A stretch of DNA of 10,820 nt from CAYGDT01 sp964348745 (GTDB taxonomy: Bacteria; Patescibacteriota; Gracilibacteria; Peribacterales; Peribacteraceae). Under the pieces are notes generated by a model. It ran no database searches, was not told the origin of the DNA, and saw nothing but the letters and a program-made list of their open reading frames with translations. Below, in pieces: positions 1 through 6,904 of this stretch. The position numbers were made by a program, and so were the translations under genes. The stretch covers positions 1 to 10,820 of the forward strand of contig CAYGDT010000049.1 of assembly GCA_964348745.1 (NCBI GenBank). The letters are read 5' to 3'. Within the stretch, counting starts at the first letter, position 1. Each line of letters begins with the position of its first letter.

Positions 1-65
1 CACCACTGCAGGGCAAATGCAGTCATAAGAAAGGAGCCGAGGAACCAGTAGCTGTAACGATGCAT
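1..65 (-). CDS. Partial 5' end of a membrane or secreted protein
   Basis: An open frame on the minus strand begins with ATG at 65-63 and runs off the left edge. The 21 complete codons visible read MHRYSYWFLGSFLMTAFALQW. That is a short positively charged start followed by a hydrophobic stretch, as in a signal peptide or N-terminal membrane anchor. The start lies 5 nt after the rsmA stop codon on the same strand, so the two are probably co-transcribed. AGGA sits only 3 nt before the ATG, closer than a usual Shine-Dalgarno, so translational coupling to rsmA is the more likely route. A second in-frame Met at 26-24 is possible but less likely. The family cannot be named from so little sequence. 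Confidence 0.5.
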   Translation of the reverse strand, partial: MHRYSYWFLGSFLMTAFALQW

Positions 66-70
66 AGTTC

Positions 71-910
71 CTAAGCTTGCATTCTTACCTTCGCCAGCGC
101 GATCCACTCGTGTACCGAAAGTGTCTGTGGACGCCTCTTTTCGTCTATGGCTGCAGCAGAAAGAAGTTCCAATCCTCCGTGGAACGTCGCGAAAGAGTTC
201 CGTAACATCTTGCGTTTTTGGGCGAAGGCGATCTTGCAGAGTTTGATGACTTCATCGATCGTCTGCGCATCCGCGATCGGTTCCGGGTAACTTTCGATGC
301 GAATGACGGCGGAGTCCACCTTGGGCGGCGGCAGGAACGCCGCGGGAGGAACGTCGATTATTTTTCTTGCGCTGCCAAACAGTCCGACGATCACCGTTAG
401 CAGTCCGGCATTCTCGGTATCGCAGATCCTATCGGCAACCTCTTTTTGGATGAGCAGTGTCATACTGAGCGGCGTGGATCCGGCACTTTCAAGATACACA
501 TGGCGCAGCAGCGGCGAGGTAATGTGGTAGGGAATGTTGGCGACGATGCTATATGGTTCCCGAGGCATTGTTGCCGCTAAGGCATTCTGGTGAAGAGCTT
601 CTAGGAGGTAGCTTGTAGCTTGTAGGTGATGATGTACATATTTCTGAAGTAGGGGAATCATGCGCTCATCCAGTTCGATGGCGGTGACGTGTGCTCCCTG
701 TTCCAGGAGCTCCTTTGTCAGTATGCCGATCCCCGGGCCGATCTCCACGATGCGGTCGCCGGGTAGGATCTTTGCTGCTTCCATTATGGCATCCAAAACA
801 CTTCGATCCACAAGAAAATGCTGTCCCAGATCGGTATTAAGACGCAGATTGTGCTCTGCGCAGAATTGCCGTATTTCGTCTCTCAGGTTAGCCATAATGT
901 CAGTTGACAC
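71..910 (-). CDS. rsmA: 16S rRNA (adenine(1518/1519)-N6) dimethyltransferase RsmA/KsgA
   Basis: RsmA dimethylates two adjacent adenines in the 3'-terminal helix of 16S rRNA late in small-subunit maturation, using S-adenosylmethionine. The 279-aa length fits the family. In order: LGQHFL (about residues 28-33), the SAM-binding glycine loop EIGPGIGILT (56-65), the acidic ribose-binding E79, the catalytic tetrad NIPY (125-128, family NxPY), FLPPPKVDSAV, and the C-terminal QKRKMLRNSF signature. The usual acidic residue of the xxDAL motif appears as Asn (N109 in HQNAL). The chosen start is GTG at 910-908. An extended -10 (TGCTAGAAT) ends 5 nt upstream and there is no Shine-Dalgarno, suggesting a leaderless message. 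ATG at 895-893 would remove five residues and is an alternative. The downstream membrane gene follows after 5 nt. Confidence 0.95.
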   Translation of the reverse strand: MSTDIMANLRDEIRQFCAEHNLRLNTDLGQHFLVDRSVLDAIMEAAKILPGDRIVEIGPGIGILTKELLEQGAHVTAIELDERMIPLLQKYVHHHLQATSYLLEALHQNALAATMPREPYSIVANIPYHITSPLLRHVYLESAGSTPLSMTLLIQKEVADRICDTENAGLLTVIVGLFGSARKIIDVPPAAFLPPPKVDSAVIRIESYPEPIADAQTIDEVIKLCKIAFAQKRKMLRNSFATFHGGLELLSAAAIDEKRRPQTLSVHEWIALAKVRMQA

Positions 911-931
911 GGCATATTCTAGCAGTAGAAT
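904..931 (+). promoter_or_regulatory. Promoter of the 87-aa gene (TTGACA, N16, TAGAAT)
   Basis: A consensus -35 box TTGACA (904-909) is followed after 16 nt by TAGAAT (926-931). The expected transcription start, about 938-940, coincides with the ATG at 940, and no Shine-Dalgarno is present, so the message should be leaderless. The -35 lies inside the first codons of the divergent rsmA gene. This is the best sigma-70-type match in the window. Confidence 0.7.
916..924 (-). promoter_or_regulatory. Extended -10 promoter element of rsmA
   Basis: Read on the minus strand, TGC precedes TAGAAT (complement of 916-921), giving an extended -10. The GTG start of rsmA at 910 follows 5 nt after the hexamer. 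No convincing -35 is visible, which an extended -10 can compensate for. Together with the plus-strand TAGAAT at 926-931 it forms a perfect inverted repeat ATTCTA-GCAG-TAGAAT. Confidence 0.5.
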
Positions 932-939
932 GCCATTCT

Positions 940-1203
940 ATGTTAGAAAGCCTCACATCATTCTTAGCAGCCAACCCAGATGGAGTATCTGTGCAACTGT
1001 ATAGAGCCATTCATGAGCCTGTTCATTCGGGGGATGGCACAAAAATGCTTCAATCGCATGTGACGCTGCGTAGCGTTGCTGATCTCGCTCGATTATCGCC
1101 TGAACAGTCTGCATTTGCCTTGGAACAATTACAGCTGCTTTGCGCATACTCTGTTGCCAATCACATTGCCTGTAGCAAACCAGTGAATCAGACTTCTGTA
1201 TAA
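940..1203 (+). CDS. Hypothetical 87-aa protein, weak winged-helix-like C-terminal half
   Basis: The gene is not recognised. It encodes 87 aa from ATG 940. A longer in-frame start at 904 (12 more residues) is rejected because the promoter's predicted transcription start lies at 938-940. No signal peptide or membrane segment is seen. The second half (about residues 42-70, from LRSVADLARLS to LQLLCAYSV) has the spacing of a helix-turn-helix or winged-helix segment: a short helix, a turn after LARLS, then a longer helix. This is pattern resemblance only. The gene is divergent from rsmA with about 29 nt between starts and shares a symmetric promoter with it. The SLH gene follows after 50 nt with its own -10, so it need not be in the same operon. 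Confidence 0.6.
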   Translation: MLESLTSFLAANPDGVSVQLYRAIHEPVHSGDGTKMLQSHVTLRSVADLARLSPEQSAFALEQLQLLCAYSVANHIACSKPVNQTSV

Positions 1204-1236
1204 GTGTGTGGTATCTGAGCAGGAACTATCGGAGTG

Positions 1237-1245
1237 TGCTATACT
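1237..1245 (+). promoter_or_regulatory. Extended -10 element for the SLH-domain gene
   Basis: TGC followed by TATACT (1240-1245) ends 8 nt before ATG 1254, predicting a leaderless message. No clear -35 is seen 16-18 nt upstream. The same TATACT hexamer stands before rpsO and before the TrpR-like gene. Confidence 0.55.
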
Positions 1246-1253
1246 CGTTGCCC

Positions 1254-2966
1254 ATGAAAAGAACAGTTTTATTACTGGTTGCGATGTTACTGCCGATCAA
1301 GGCGCTTGCGTTGTATGACACGCAGTATCTTCCCTACACAGATACTCCAAGCAGTTTCAGCGAGCAGATTGCGATCAGTACGTTGACGGAGCTTTCTATC
1401 GTCCATGGGAACCCCGATGGGACATTCAAGCCAAACACGCCGCTCAATCGCGCTGAGTTTATGAAAATCGCCATGGCGCTCCTGCCGGAATCAAATGAGC
1501 AGGTTGCACTACGATGTTTCCCAGACGTCGATCCGGCAGCGTGGTTTGCCACTCCCGTCTGCCGCGCAAAAGCGATGGGAATTGTCAGCGGCAATGCAGT
1601 GATTGGTACTGATCCGGCAACGTGGCTTTTTAAACCGAGTCGTTCGGTACAATATGAAGAGGCGCTCAAGATACTCGTGCGTCTCTACGGCATTCCACTG
1701 GTCGATGGTGCAGGCGGGCAATGGTATGAGATCTACCTGCGCAGCGCGCAGAAACTTGGTATCGATCTCCCTGATTCCGCCCCCGGTTCCGCACTGACCC
1801 GCGGCCAGATGGCGCGGCTTGTCGTTGGATTCTTGGCGTATTCACGCGGTGAACTCGCAGACCTACGCTATGCGCAAGACCACCCGCCGACTTCATCTTC
1901 CTCTGTTTCCTCCCTGCCGGCCGAAGCCGCGTATTACGCGGCGAAGGCTGGTGCATCTTCTGCATCTTCTGCATCTTCTGCATCCTCTGTCTCCTCTGCA
2001 TCTTCTGCATCCTCTCAACCCTCCGGCACCTACGACACCCTTCCGCCGGATGCCTCCACCGACGATACCGTGCTGATCCTTGGAAAAGTCACGCAGATAC
2101 TCGGCGCGGCGAATCTTTTTTCCAACAGTGAGGCGATCAACGTCGACGCATTGGTCATCGATCTTGTTTCCTCGAATTCCTCCATCGATGTCATGCTTGT
2201 CTACGATGATCAAGGAAAACTCCTCGGCAGAGCGTCGCTGGATTCATCCGTTTCCGGCATGAAACGGTATCGCTTGAACACTCAATCGCTCGGTATCGTT
2301 CTTCCGTACCGTGATGATTACACCTTCTACGTTCGTGCAGCGCTGAAACGGCAGGACGCGGGAGGGATCAGCGGCAGCAGCATTCAAATTTCCAGAATGG
2401 GTGCGCTTGGCTTTGGTGCTTGGAGTTCGCGTTCCTATGAGCAGTACACAAGCGCTGCCACCTTTGTAGAATCGTCCGTCGCCGGGTCCGCGATAACGTC
2501 GATCGTAAATGCTGGCGATGAGAATTCTATTCTCGTGTCGGGAAGTGATTTAGAGATTGGAGCCTTCCACTTCGAAGGGGCGACAGGCTACGCGGGAGCG
2601 CACCTGCAGATTACGAGCATCGATTTCCATGTCGGCATGGTCAGTACCTTAAGTCTCAGTACGATTACGATCAAAGTCGACGGCAGCTCTGAGCGCAGCC
2701 CGTGCACTCTCGTCGGCACTCTACTGACGTGCGACAATCTGCCGGAATCCTTCGGTCGATTGGATGATGCGCCAAGGACGCTCCGTGTATTTGCCGATAT
2801 TGCCATACCGGGGAACCCCCAGAGTGCCGGTCTGCAGCTTTCCATCAATGACCCGGGAACGATCTCTTCTGCCGGGGACATCACGTGGACTGATGGCGTT
2901 ACGACGTTCACATTCGTCGATATCAACAAGCAGCCGCTTGCGAGGGGAACGTATTATTCTTATTAA
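1254..2966 (+). CDS. Secreted SLH-domain protein with Ser/Ala linker (candidate S-layer or cell-surface protein)
   Basis: The product is 570 aa from ATG 1254. The in-frame start at 1206 is rejected because the -10 TATACT lies between the two and because starting at 1254 puts a classical signal peptide first (MKRT, hydrophobic core, probable cleavage after ALA at 17-19). Two clear SLH-type repeats follow: about 28-77 (GNPDGTFKPNTPLNRAEF) and about 89-147 (FPDVDPAAWF to EEALKILVRL). A weaker third spans about 155-200. SLH repeats normally bind cell-wall polysaccharide or hold a protein at the surface. A low-complexity linker (about 213-258, with seven ASS-type triplets at 234-254) leads into roughly 300 residues that look beta-rich and match no family I can name. 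No C-terminal membrane anchor is visible. Candidate role: surface protein with an exposed C-terminal domain. It converges on the helicase gene. Confidence 0.85.
   Translation: MKRTVLLLVAMLLPIKALALYDTQYLPYTDTPSSFSEQIAISTLTELSIVHGNPDGTFKPNTPLNRAEFMKIAMALLPESNEQVALRCFPDVDPAAWFATPVCRAKAMGIVSGNAVIGTDPATWLFKPSRSVQYEEALKILVRLYGIPLVDGAGGQWYEIYLRSAQKLGIDLPDSAPGSALTRGQMARLVVGFLAYSRGELADLRYAQDHPPTSSSSVSSLPAEAAYYAAKAGASSASSASSASSVSSASSASSQPSGTYDTLPPDASTDDTVLILGKVTQILGAANLFSNSEAINVDALVIDLVSSNSSIDVMLVYDDQGKLLGRASLDSSVSGMKRYRLNTQSLGIVLPYRDDYTFYVRAALKRQDAGGISGSSIQISRMGALGFGAWSSRSYEQYTSAATFVESSVAGSAITSIVNAGDENSILVSGSDLEIGAFHFEGATGYAGAHLQITSIDFHVGMVSTLSLSTITIKVDGSSERSPCTLVGTLLTCDNLPESFGRLDDAPRTLRVFADIAIPGNPQSAGLQLSINDPGTISSAGDITWTDGVTTFTFVDINKQPLARGTYYSY
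1953..2015 (+). repeat. In-frame 9-bp tandem repeat encoding the Ser/Ala linker
   Basis: Seven consecutive 9-mers with consensus GCATCTTCT run without interruption. Three are exact, followed by GCATCCTCT, the most divergent GTCTCCTCT, GCATCTTCT and GCATCCTCT. Each encodes Ala/Val-Ser-Ser. The near-identity of the DNA, not just of the protein, indicates recent slippage or duplication. A 9-bp unit keeps the frame, so the linker length could vary between strains. Confidence 0.9.
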
Positions 2967-3027
2967 GGGAATAGAGGCAATAGAAGAAATTGAGGAGCCT
3001 TCTATTTCATCTATTCCCTCTATTTCT
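2967..3027. repeat. Inverted pair of 9-mer arrays filling the convergent intergenic gap; candidate bidirectional terminator
   Basis: Three tandem 9-mers (GGGAATAGA, GGCAATAGA, AGAAATTGA; 2967-2993), a 7-nt centre (GGAGCCT, 2994-3000) and three inverted 9-mers (TCTATTTCA, TCTATTCCC, TCTATTTCT; 3001-3027) occupy the whole space between the two stop codons. The arms can pair in several registers, for example 2967-2975 with 3010-3018 (9 bp, perfect) and 2986-2995 with 2999-3008. The plus transcript after the hairpin is only moderately T-rich, so termination is inferred from position and foldability, not from a clean T-tract. Confidence 0.6.
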
Positions 3028-5298
3028 TCATAAAAGTTTTAACGGTGCGATACTCATAACCAACGTTTTCTTTCCGACGGTATCAAATTTCACTTCCACG
3101 ATATCCCCGCGCATCGCGATGACGGTTCCTTTACCGAATGCATGATGCTCCACGCGTGCGCCGGTTGAAAGCTCCGCATCCTGATTCATTTCGCTATCGG
3201 AGAAATCAATATCCTGATTGAAGTCGATATTCAATTCGTCGCTACCTTGCCTAAACGGTTGAACGCCCGTGCCGAGTCCTTCCTCACCTTTCTTGCTCGC
3301 CCAGGCAAACGCAGAGAGCACGTCGTCGCTCCGGCGCTCGGTAACGGCATCGGGCAGATCATCTAAAAATCTGCTTGGAGCATTTGCTTGGGTATTGCCC
3401 CAGAGCATGCGGGAGCGTGCGAGTAGGAGTTTTAAGTGTTTACGCGCGCGGGTCATACCCACGTACATCAGCCGTCGCTCCTCTTCCAGCTGCGACTTAT
3501 CGAAGAACGCGTTGCTGTGCGGGAAGATACCTTCCTCGCAGCCGCCAATGATGACATGATCGAATTCGAGTCCTTTACACAGGTGCAGTGTCATGAGTGT
3601 GAGCGCATCCGCTCCGGCATCCTGCAGTTTGTCGACTTCCGAGACGAGTGCCACTTCCTCCAGAAAACTCATCAGGCTGGTCTCCGGATCCAACATATCG
3701 TACTTATGCATGACGCTGAGCAGTTCCTGCACGTTGCCCCAACGGTTTTCGCCTTCTTCGGTGTCGTCGCGCAGCCATTTCTCCAGATCGATTGCATGGA
3801 TCAAATGGCCGCTGAGCTCCGAAACAACTTCTTGTTTTGATTTTCCCCGATAACGTTCCAGCAGCTCCGTAAAGCAACGGATACGTTCTTTGGTCGGCTC
3901 GTTGATATCATGAATGTGGTCGATTCCGGAGAGTGCATCCCACAGCGTGCCATCATTTTGCGTCGCAAATGCTTGTACTCTGCCGAGTGTGGTGAGTCCG
4001 ATCTTGCGTGAGGGGATATTGATAATTCTGAGCAGCGAGACGGTGTCGTAGGGGTTTAAGATCACGTGCAGGTACGCAAGCACGTCTTTCACCTCTTTGC
4101 GTGCGTAGAATTTCACGCCTCCGACAATGCGGTAGGGCATGCCGTGCCGAAGGCATGCTTCTTCATAGAGGCGTGACTGCGCATTCGTACGGTACAAAAT
4201 CGCCTGATGTTGCAGACGTACATTGTGTCGCCTGTGCAGCTCGTCGACTGTTTTTATCGCTTCCAGCGCCTCTTTTTTCTCGTCGGCAACTTCGTGGACC
4301 ACCACCAAATTACCCTCCTTGAGTTCCGTCCACATCTTCTTCTCCGGTCGGTCGGGGTTTATCGAAATCACGGCATCGGCAGCATCCAAAATCGGTTGTG
4401 TGGAGCGGTAGTTTTGCTCCAGTTTGATGCGCACCGCTTCGGGATATTCTTTCTGAAATTCCAGAATATTGCGGATATCTGCTCCGCGAAACGCATAAAT
4501 GCTCTGGTCGGGATCTCCAATGACGCAGAGGTTTCTATGTTTTGCCGCAAGCAGGCTGATAAAAAGGTACTGCGCGTGGTTGGTGTCCTGGTACTCGTCG
4601 ACGTGCAGGTATTTCCAAGTGTTTTGGTACCGTGCGAGCACATCGGGCACTTCGCGAAACAGGCGCACGACTTCCAAAATTAAATCGTCGAAATCGAGCG
4701 CATTGGCTTTGAAGAGGGCTTGTTGGTAGCGCTTGTACGCGTCGATCACTTGGTGCATTCGCGGCGTGTTTGCTTGTGCCTGCGCTTCGCTCGGTCGCAG
4801 AGCCTCGGACTTAAATCGCCCGACGTATCCCAGAACTGCTTTGGGTTTCAGTTCATTTTCATCAATACTCATCTCCTTGAGTACTTCTTTCATCAGACGT
4901 TCCTGATCGTCTCTGTCGTAGATGACAAACGTTCTGTCTCTGCCCAGCTTGTCGATGTCTCTGCGCAGGATTTTGACGCAGATGGAGTGGAACGTTCCCA
5001 TAATGGGCAATTTCCCCGCATTCAGGTTCCAGCGGCCAAGATCTTCACCCTCGGTAATGTGTAATAGATTCTCTATGCGTTCCTTCATTTCACTCGCCGC
5101 CTTGTTGGTGAACGTCACCGCGAGGATCTCCCACGGCGCCACGCCTTCGTGGATCAATTTTGCAATCCTGTGCGTGAGTGCGCGCGTTTTTCCGCTGCCT
5201 GCTCCTGCAAGAATCAGCACGGGGCCGCTTGTGTGCATGACGGCTTCCCGCTGCGGATCGTTTAGGTTGGCTGTGATGATTTCTTCTGTGGTTGGCAC
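3028..5298 (-). CDS. pcrA: ATP-dependent 3'-5' DNA helicase, PcrA/UvrD family
   Basis: This is a superfamily 1A helicase that unwinds DNA in nucleotide excision and mismatch repair and removes proteins from DNA. The 756-aa length fits PcrA/UvrD. Motifs in order: Q-motif LNDPQREAV (12-20), Walker A GAGSGKT (32-38), motif Ia TFTNKAASEM, Walker B VDEYQDTN (233-240), motif III GDPDQSIYAFRGA (261-273), motif IV LEQNYRST (293-300), motif V TLHLCKGLEF, motif VI EEERRLMYVGMTRAR. A C-terminal Tudor-like tail (about 713-756, HHAFGKGTV...VKF) is the PcrA/UvrD RNA-polymerase-contact type. The start is GTG at 5298-5296; no in-frame upstream start is visible. TACAAT ends 6 nt before it. PcrA and UvrD cannot be told apart here; the symbol is a best choice. 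The unknown 106-aa gene lies 56 nt upstream on the same strand. Confidence 0.95.
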   Translation of the reverse strand: MPTTEEIITANLNDPQREAVMHTSGPVLILAGAGSGKTRALTHRIAKLIHEGVAPWEILAVTFTNKAASEMKERIENLLHITEGEDLGRWNLNAGKLPIMGTFHSICVKILRRDIDKLGRDRTFVIYDRDDQERLMKEVLKEMSIDENELKPKAVLGYVGRFKSEALRPSEAQAQANTPRMHQVIDAYKRYQQALFKANALDFDDLILEVVRLFREVPDVLARYQNTWKYLHVDEYQDTNHAQYLFISLLAAKHRNLCVIGDPDQSIYAFRGADIRNILEFQKEYPEAVRIKLEQNYRSTQPILDAADAVISINPDRPEKKMWTELKEGNLVVVHEVADEKKEALEAIKTVDELHRRHNVRLQHQAILYRTNAQSRLYEEACLRHGMPYRIVGGVKFYARKEVKDVLAYLHVILNPYDTVSLLRIINIPSRKIGLTTLGRVQAFATQNDGTLWDALSGIDHIHDINEPTKERIRCFTELLERYRGKSKQEVVSELSGHLIHAIDLEKWLRDDTEEGENRWGNVQELLSVMHKYDMLDPETSLMSFLEEVALVSEVDKLQDAGADALTLMTLHLCKGLEFDHVIIGGCEEGIFPHSNAFFDKSQLEEERRLMYVGMTRARKHLKLLLARSRMLWGNTQANAPSRFLDDLPDAVTERRSDDVLSAFAWASKKGEEGLGTGVQPFRQGSDELNIDFNQDIDFSDSEMNQDAELSTGARVEHHAFGKGTVIAMRGDIVEVKFDTVGKKTLVMSIAPLKLL

Positions 5299-5304
5299 GT
5301 GGTG

Positions 5305-5310
5305 ATTGTA
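5305..5310 (-). promoter_or_regulatory. -10 element of the pcrA/uvrD gene
   Basis: On the minus strand TACAAT (complement of 5305-5310) is followed after 6 nt by the GTG start. No Shine-Dalgarno is present, so the message is predicted leaderless. A perfect TATAAT lies further upstream on the same strand (complement of 5331-5336) and would give a leader of about 25 nt; either or both could be used. Neither has a good -35. Confidence 0.45.
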
Positions 5311-5354
5311 CCGTATGAATTCCTATTGCATTATAAGTTCTTCTTTCACTTGTC

Positions 5355-5675
5355 TTACTGTTGTATTTCTACTCCACAAAGTCCTCTCCATGCTGAAAGA
5401 AGTAAATTCAGATCTTGCTCAGTCACGTGCTCGAATTCTTCGTTCCGAAAATATCCTCTAATATCACGGGCATGCTGCCACGTAAACTCTGTATCATTTT
5501 TAAATACAAATTCATGCATAAATTGTGCTCCGCCAATCGGGCGTACCGCTCGCCAAATAGTGTTTACAATTTCCATGCGTAATTGAACGACTTGATCGCG
5601 GGATAGCTGATCTGCTCTACGCCCTCCGTTGAGAGCTGTAGCTATGTCGTAGGTTTTTGGTACGTCAGTAGGCAT
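5355..5675 (-). CDS. Hypothetical 106-aa protein downstream of rmuC
   Basis: The protein is not recognised. It has 106 aa from ATG 5675-5673, no signal peptide and no membrane segment, and is predicted mostly helical with many charged residues. A conserved-looking core spans WRAVRPIGGAQFMHEFVF and WQHARDIRGYF, and the C-terminal part has a DLNLLLSAW helix. It starts 19 nt after the rmuC stop on the same strand, which suggests co-transcription. AGGAG is present but about 18 nt from the ATG, too far for a normal Shine-Dalgarno. AATACT lies 10 nt from the start and could be an internal -10. Its position beside RmuC and PcrA/UvrD makes a DNA-related role conceivable but unproven. Confidence 0.65.
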   Translation of the reverse strand: MPTDVPKTYDIATALNGGRRADQLSRDQVVQLRMEIVNTIWRAVRPIGGAQFMHEFVFKNDTEFTWQHARDIRGYFRNEEFEHVTEQDLNLLLSAWRGLCGVEIQQ

Positions 5676-5694
5676 AGCGGTTTAGAGTATTCTC

Positions 5695-6858
5695 CTAGCG
5701 TAGATCGTCAAGTTGTTTTTTCTGCAATTTCGCTTTCGGCTCCGTCAGCTCCAGCAATTTGTCGTGGATCATCTGTGGGTCGGAGGTAAGCTGCTTGGTA
5801 TCTGCCGTAGAAACGTTTAAATTGCGCATCTTTTGGCGTTTAATAAGCACTTCTTGCAGGAGGGTAGAATCCTTCCCGCGTAGCTTCTCCAGTGTTTCAA
5901 GACCGTGCTGCAGCAGGTGGAAATCCACCGCGTTGCGCGTGGCGATGTGGAAGTCGAAGTGCGCGAGCATGTCGACGATGTTCTCGCGCTCCTGCGGATC
6001 CATTTCCTGCGCGAATTCGTAGTTTTCGATTTTTTTCAGGCTGGAAAAGATCGCTTCGAGCGCATCCGGAGCAATGATGAAGAAGGAAAATCCTTCCTCA
6101 TAAAACGATTTCTGTTTCAACTCGCCAATCGCTTCTGTCGGTACTACGAGGAACACGGTGGGATAAATGTCCTCGTTTCCTTTGATCTTCGCCGCCGTCT
6201 TTTTGACCGCATCCTTTACATAGTTTTGCAGATCCTGCGATCGAGAAACTTTTGCATCGAAGATGACGTACTGTTGCAGGAACCCGATCATGAAGTCCGG
6301 CTTTAACTTGCCATGGAATCCTTCCGGCAGGTTGGTATTGTCGTACGCGGTGAATCCGTATTGCGGTTTTTTACAGAGCTCCGAAAGCTGCGCAATCACA
6401 TTTTGCTCGTGAGCATTCCACATGCGGTCGCGTTCTTCCAGCGCATGCGCTTTGCGTTCTTCGTCTTCGCGGCGGATACGCATCTTCTCGTCTTCCAGCG
6501 CTTTGCGCGCTTGTTCCTGCTGACCGATGAGTTCTTCGTGTCTCTTGTGTTGCTGGTCTTCCTTATTTTCGTACTTGTTGACGCGGTTTGAAAGCGCCTC
6601 GCGCTCCTTTTGCGCAGCTTTGTATTCAGATTCGAGATTTTTAAGTTGCGCAAACATGTTTTTCCCGTTGCCGGAGAGTTCGGTCTTTTCGGTTTTCAGC
6701 TGATCGATCTGATTTTTTAATTCTCCGATCTCCTGCGTGCGACGATCGAGTTCCGCTTTCAGGTGCGGATCGCCTTTGGTTTGATTGCCGCGTATTTGCC
6801 AGGCGATGTATGCGATGCCGCAGAGCGTAAGTGCGACGAGTATGGTGAGTGGAGTCAT
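5695..6858 (-). CDS. rmuC: RmuC-like membrane-anchored coiled-coil nuclease-fold protein
   Basis: RmuC-family proteins are linked to limiting recombination and rearrangement at inverted repeats. From ATG 6858-6856 the product is 387 aa: an N-terminal membrane helix (about 3-22, PLTILVALTLCGIAYIAW), a long highly charged coiled coil (about 30-155), then a nuclease-fold region with a PD-(D/E)xK-type signature: PDF at 187-189 and FDAK at 200-203. Downstream come conserved-looking VFLVVPTEAI and a helical tail. The frame stays open to 7074, but that 72-residue extension is low-complexity, translates a DNA repeat and spans the promoter, so it is rejected. An extended -10 ends 8 nt before the chosen ATG and a -35 (TGGACA) lies upstream. 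The family call rests on architecture and motifs. The 106-aa gene follows in the same operon. Confidence 0.85.
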   Translation of the reverse strand: MTPLTILVALTLCGIAYIAWQIRGNQTKGDPHLKAELDRRTQEIGELKNQIDQLKTEKTELSGNGKNMFAQLKNLESEYKAAQKEREALSNRVNKYENKEDQQHKRHEELIGQQEQARKALEDEKMRIRREDEERKAHALEERDRMWNAHEQNVIAQLSELCKKPQYGFTAYDNTNLPEGFHGKLKPDFMIGFLQQYVIFDAKVSRSQDLQNYVKDAVKKTAAKIKGNEDIYPTVFLVVPTEAIGELKQKSFYEEGFSFFIIAPDALEAIFSSLKKIENYEFAQEMDPQERENIVDMLAHFDFHIATRNAVDFHLLQHGLETLEKLRGKDSTLLQEVLIKRQKMRNLNVSTADTKQLTSDPQMIHDKLLELTEPKAKLQKKQLDDLR

Positions 6859-6866
6859 GATGCGGC

Positions 6867-6895
6867 AGTGTAGCACACGGTGGACGCGTGTCCAC
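6867..6895 (-). promoter_or_regulatory. Promoter of rmuC with overlapping dyad
   Basis: On the minus strand TGGACA is followed after 16 nt by TACACT (complement of 6867-6872), extended by an upstream TGC. The start ATG 6858 follows 8 nt after the hexamer, predicting a leaderless message. The -35 box lies inside the 7-bp inverted repeat at 6879-6896, so a protein binding that dyad would compete with RNA polymerase. Confidence 0.6.
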
Positions 6896-6901
6896 CTTTT
6901 T
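6879..6901 (+). terminator. Hairpin plus T-tract facing rpsO, with no gene to terminate
   Basis: A perfect 7-bp stem (GGTGGAC 6879-6885, GTCCACC 6890-6896) with loop GCGT is followed by TTTTT (6897-6901), the form of an intrinsic terminator on the plus strand. No plus-strand gene precedes it, since rmuC reads the other way. It could stop antisense or spurious transcription from entering rpsO. Alternatively the dyad is an operator, because it contains the rmuC -35. Confidence 0.5.
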
Positions 6902-6904
6902 GAG

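Noticed and set aside
1953..2015. Tandem repeats as a CRISPR array
   Set aside because: The unit is 9 bp without spacers and is translated in frame; the other arrays in the window likewise lack spacers.
4207..4683. 158-aa plus-strand open frame opposite the helicase gene
   Set aside because: It lies wholly antisense to motif-bearing helicase sequence, has no promoter or start signal, and looks like a codon-bias shadow.
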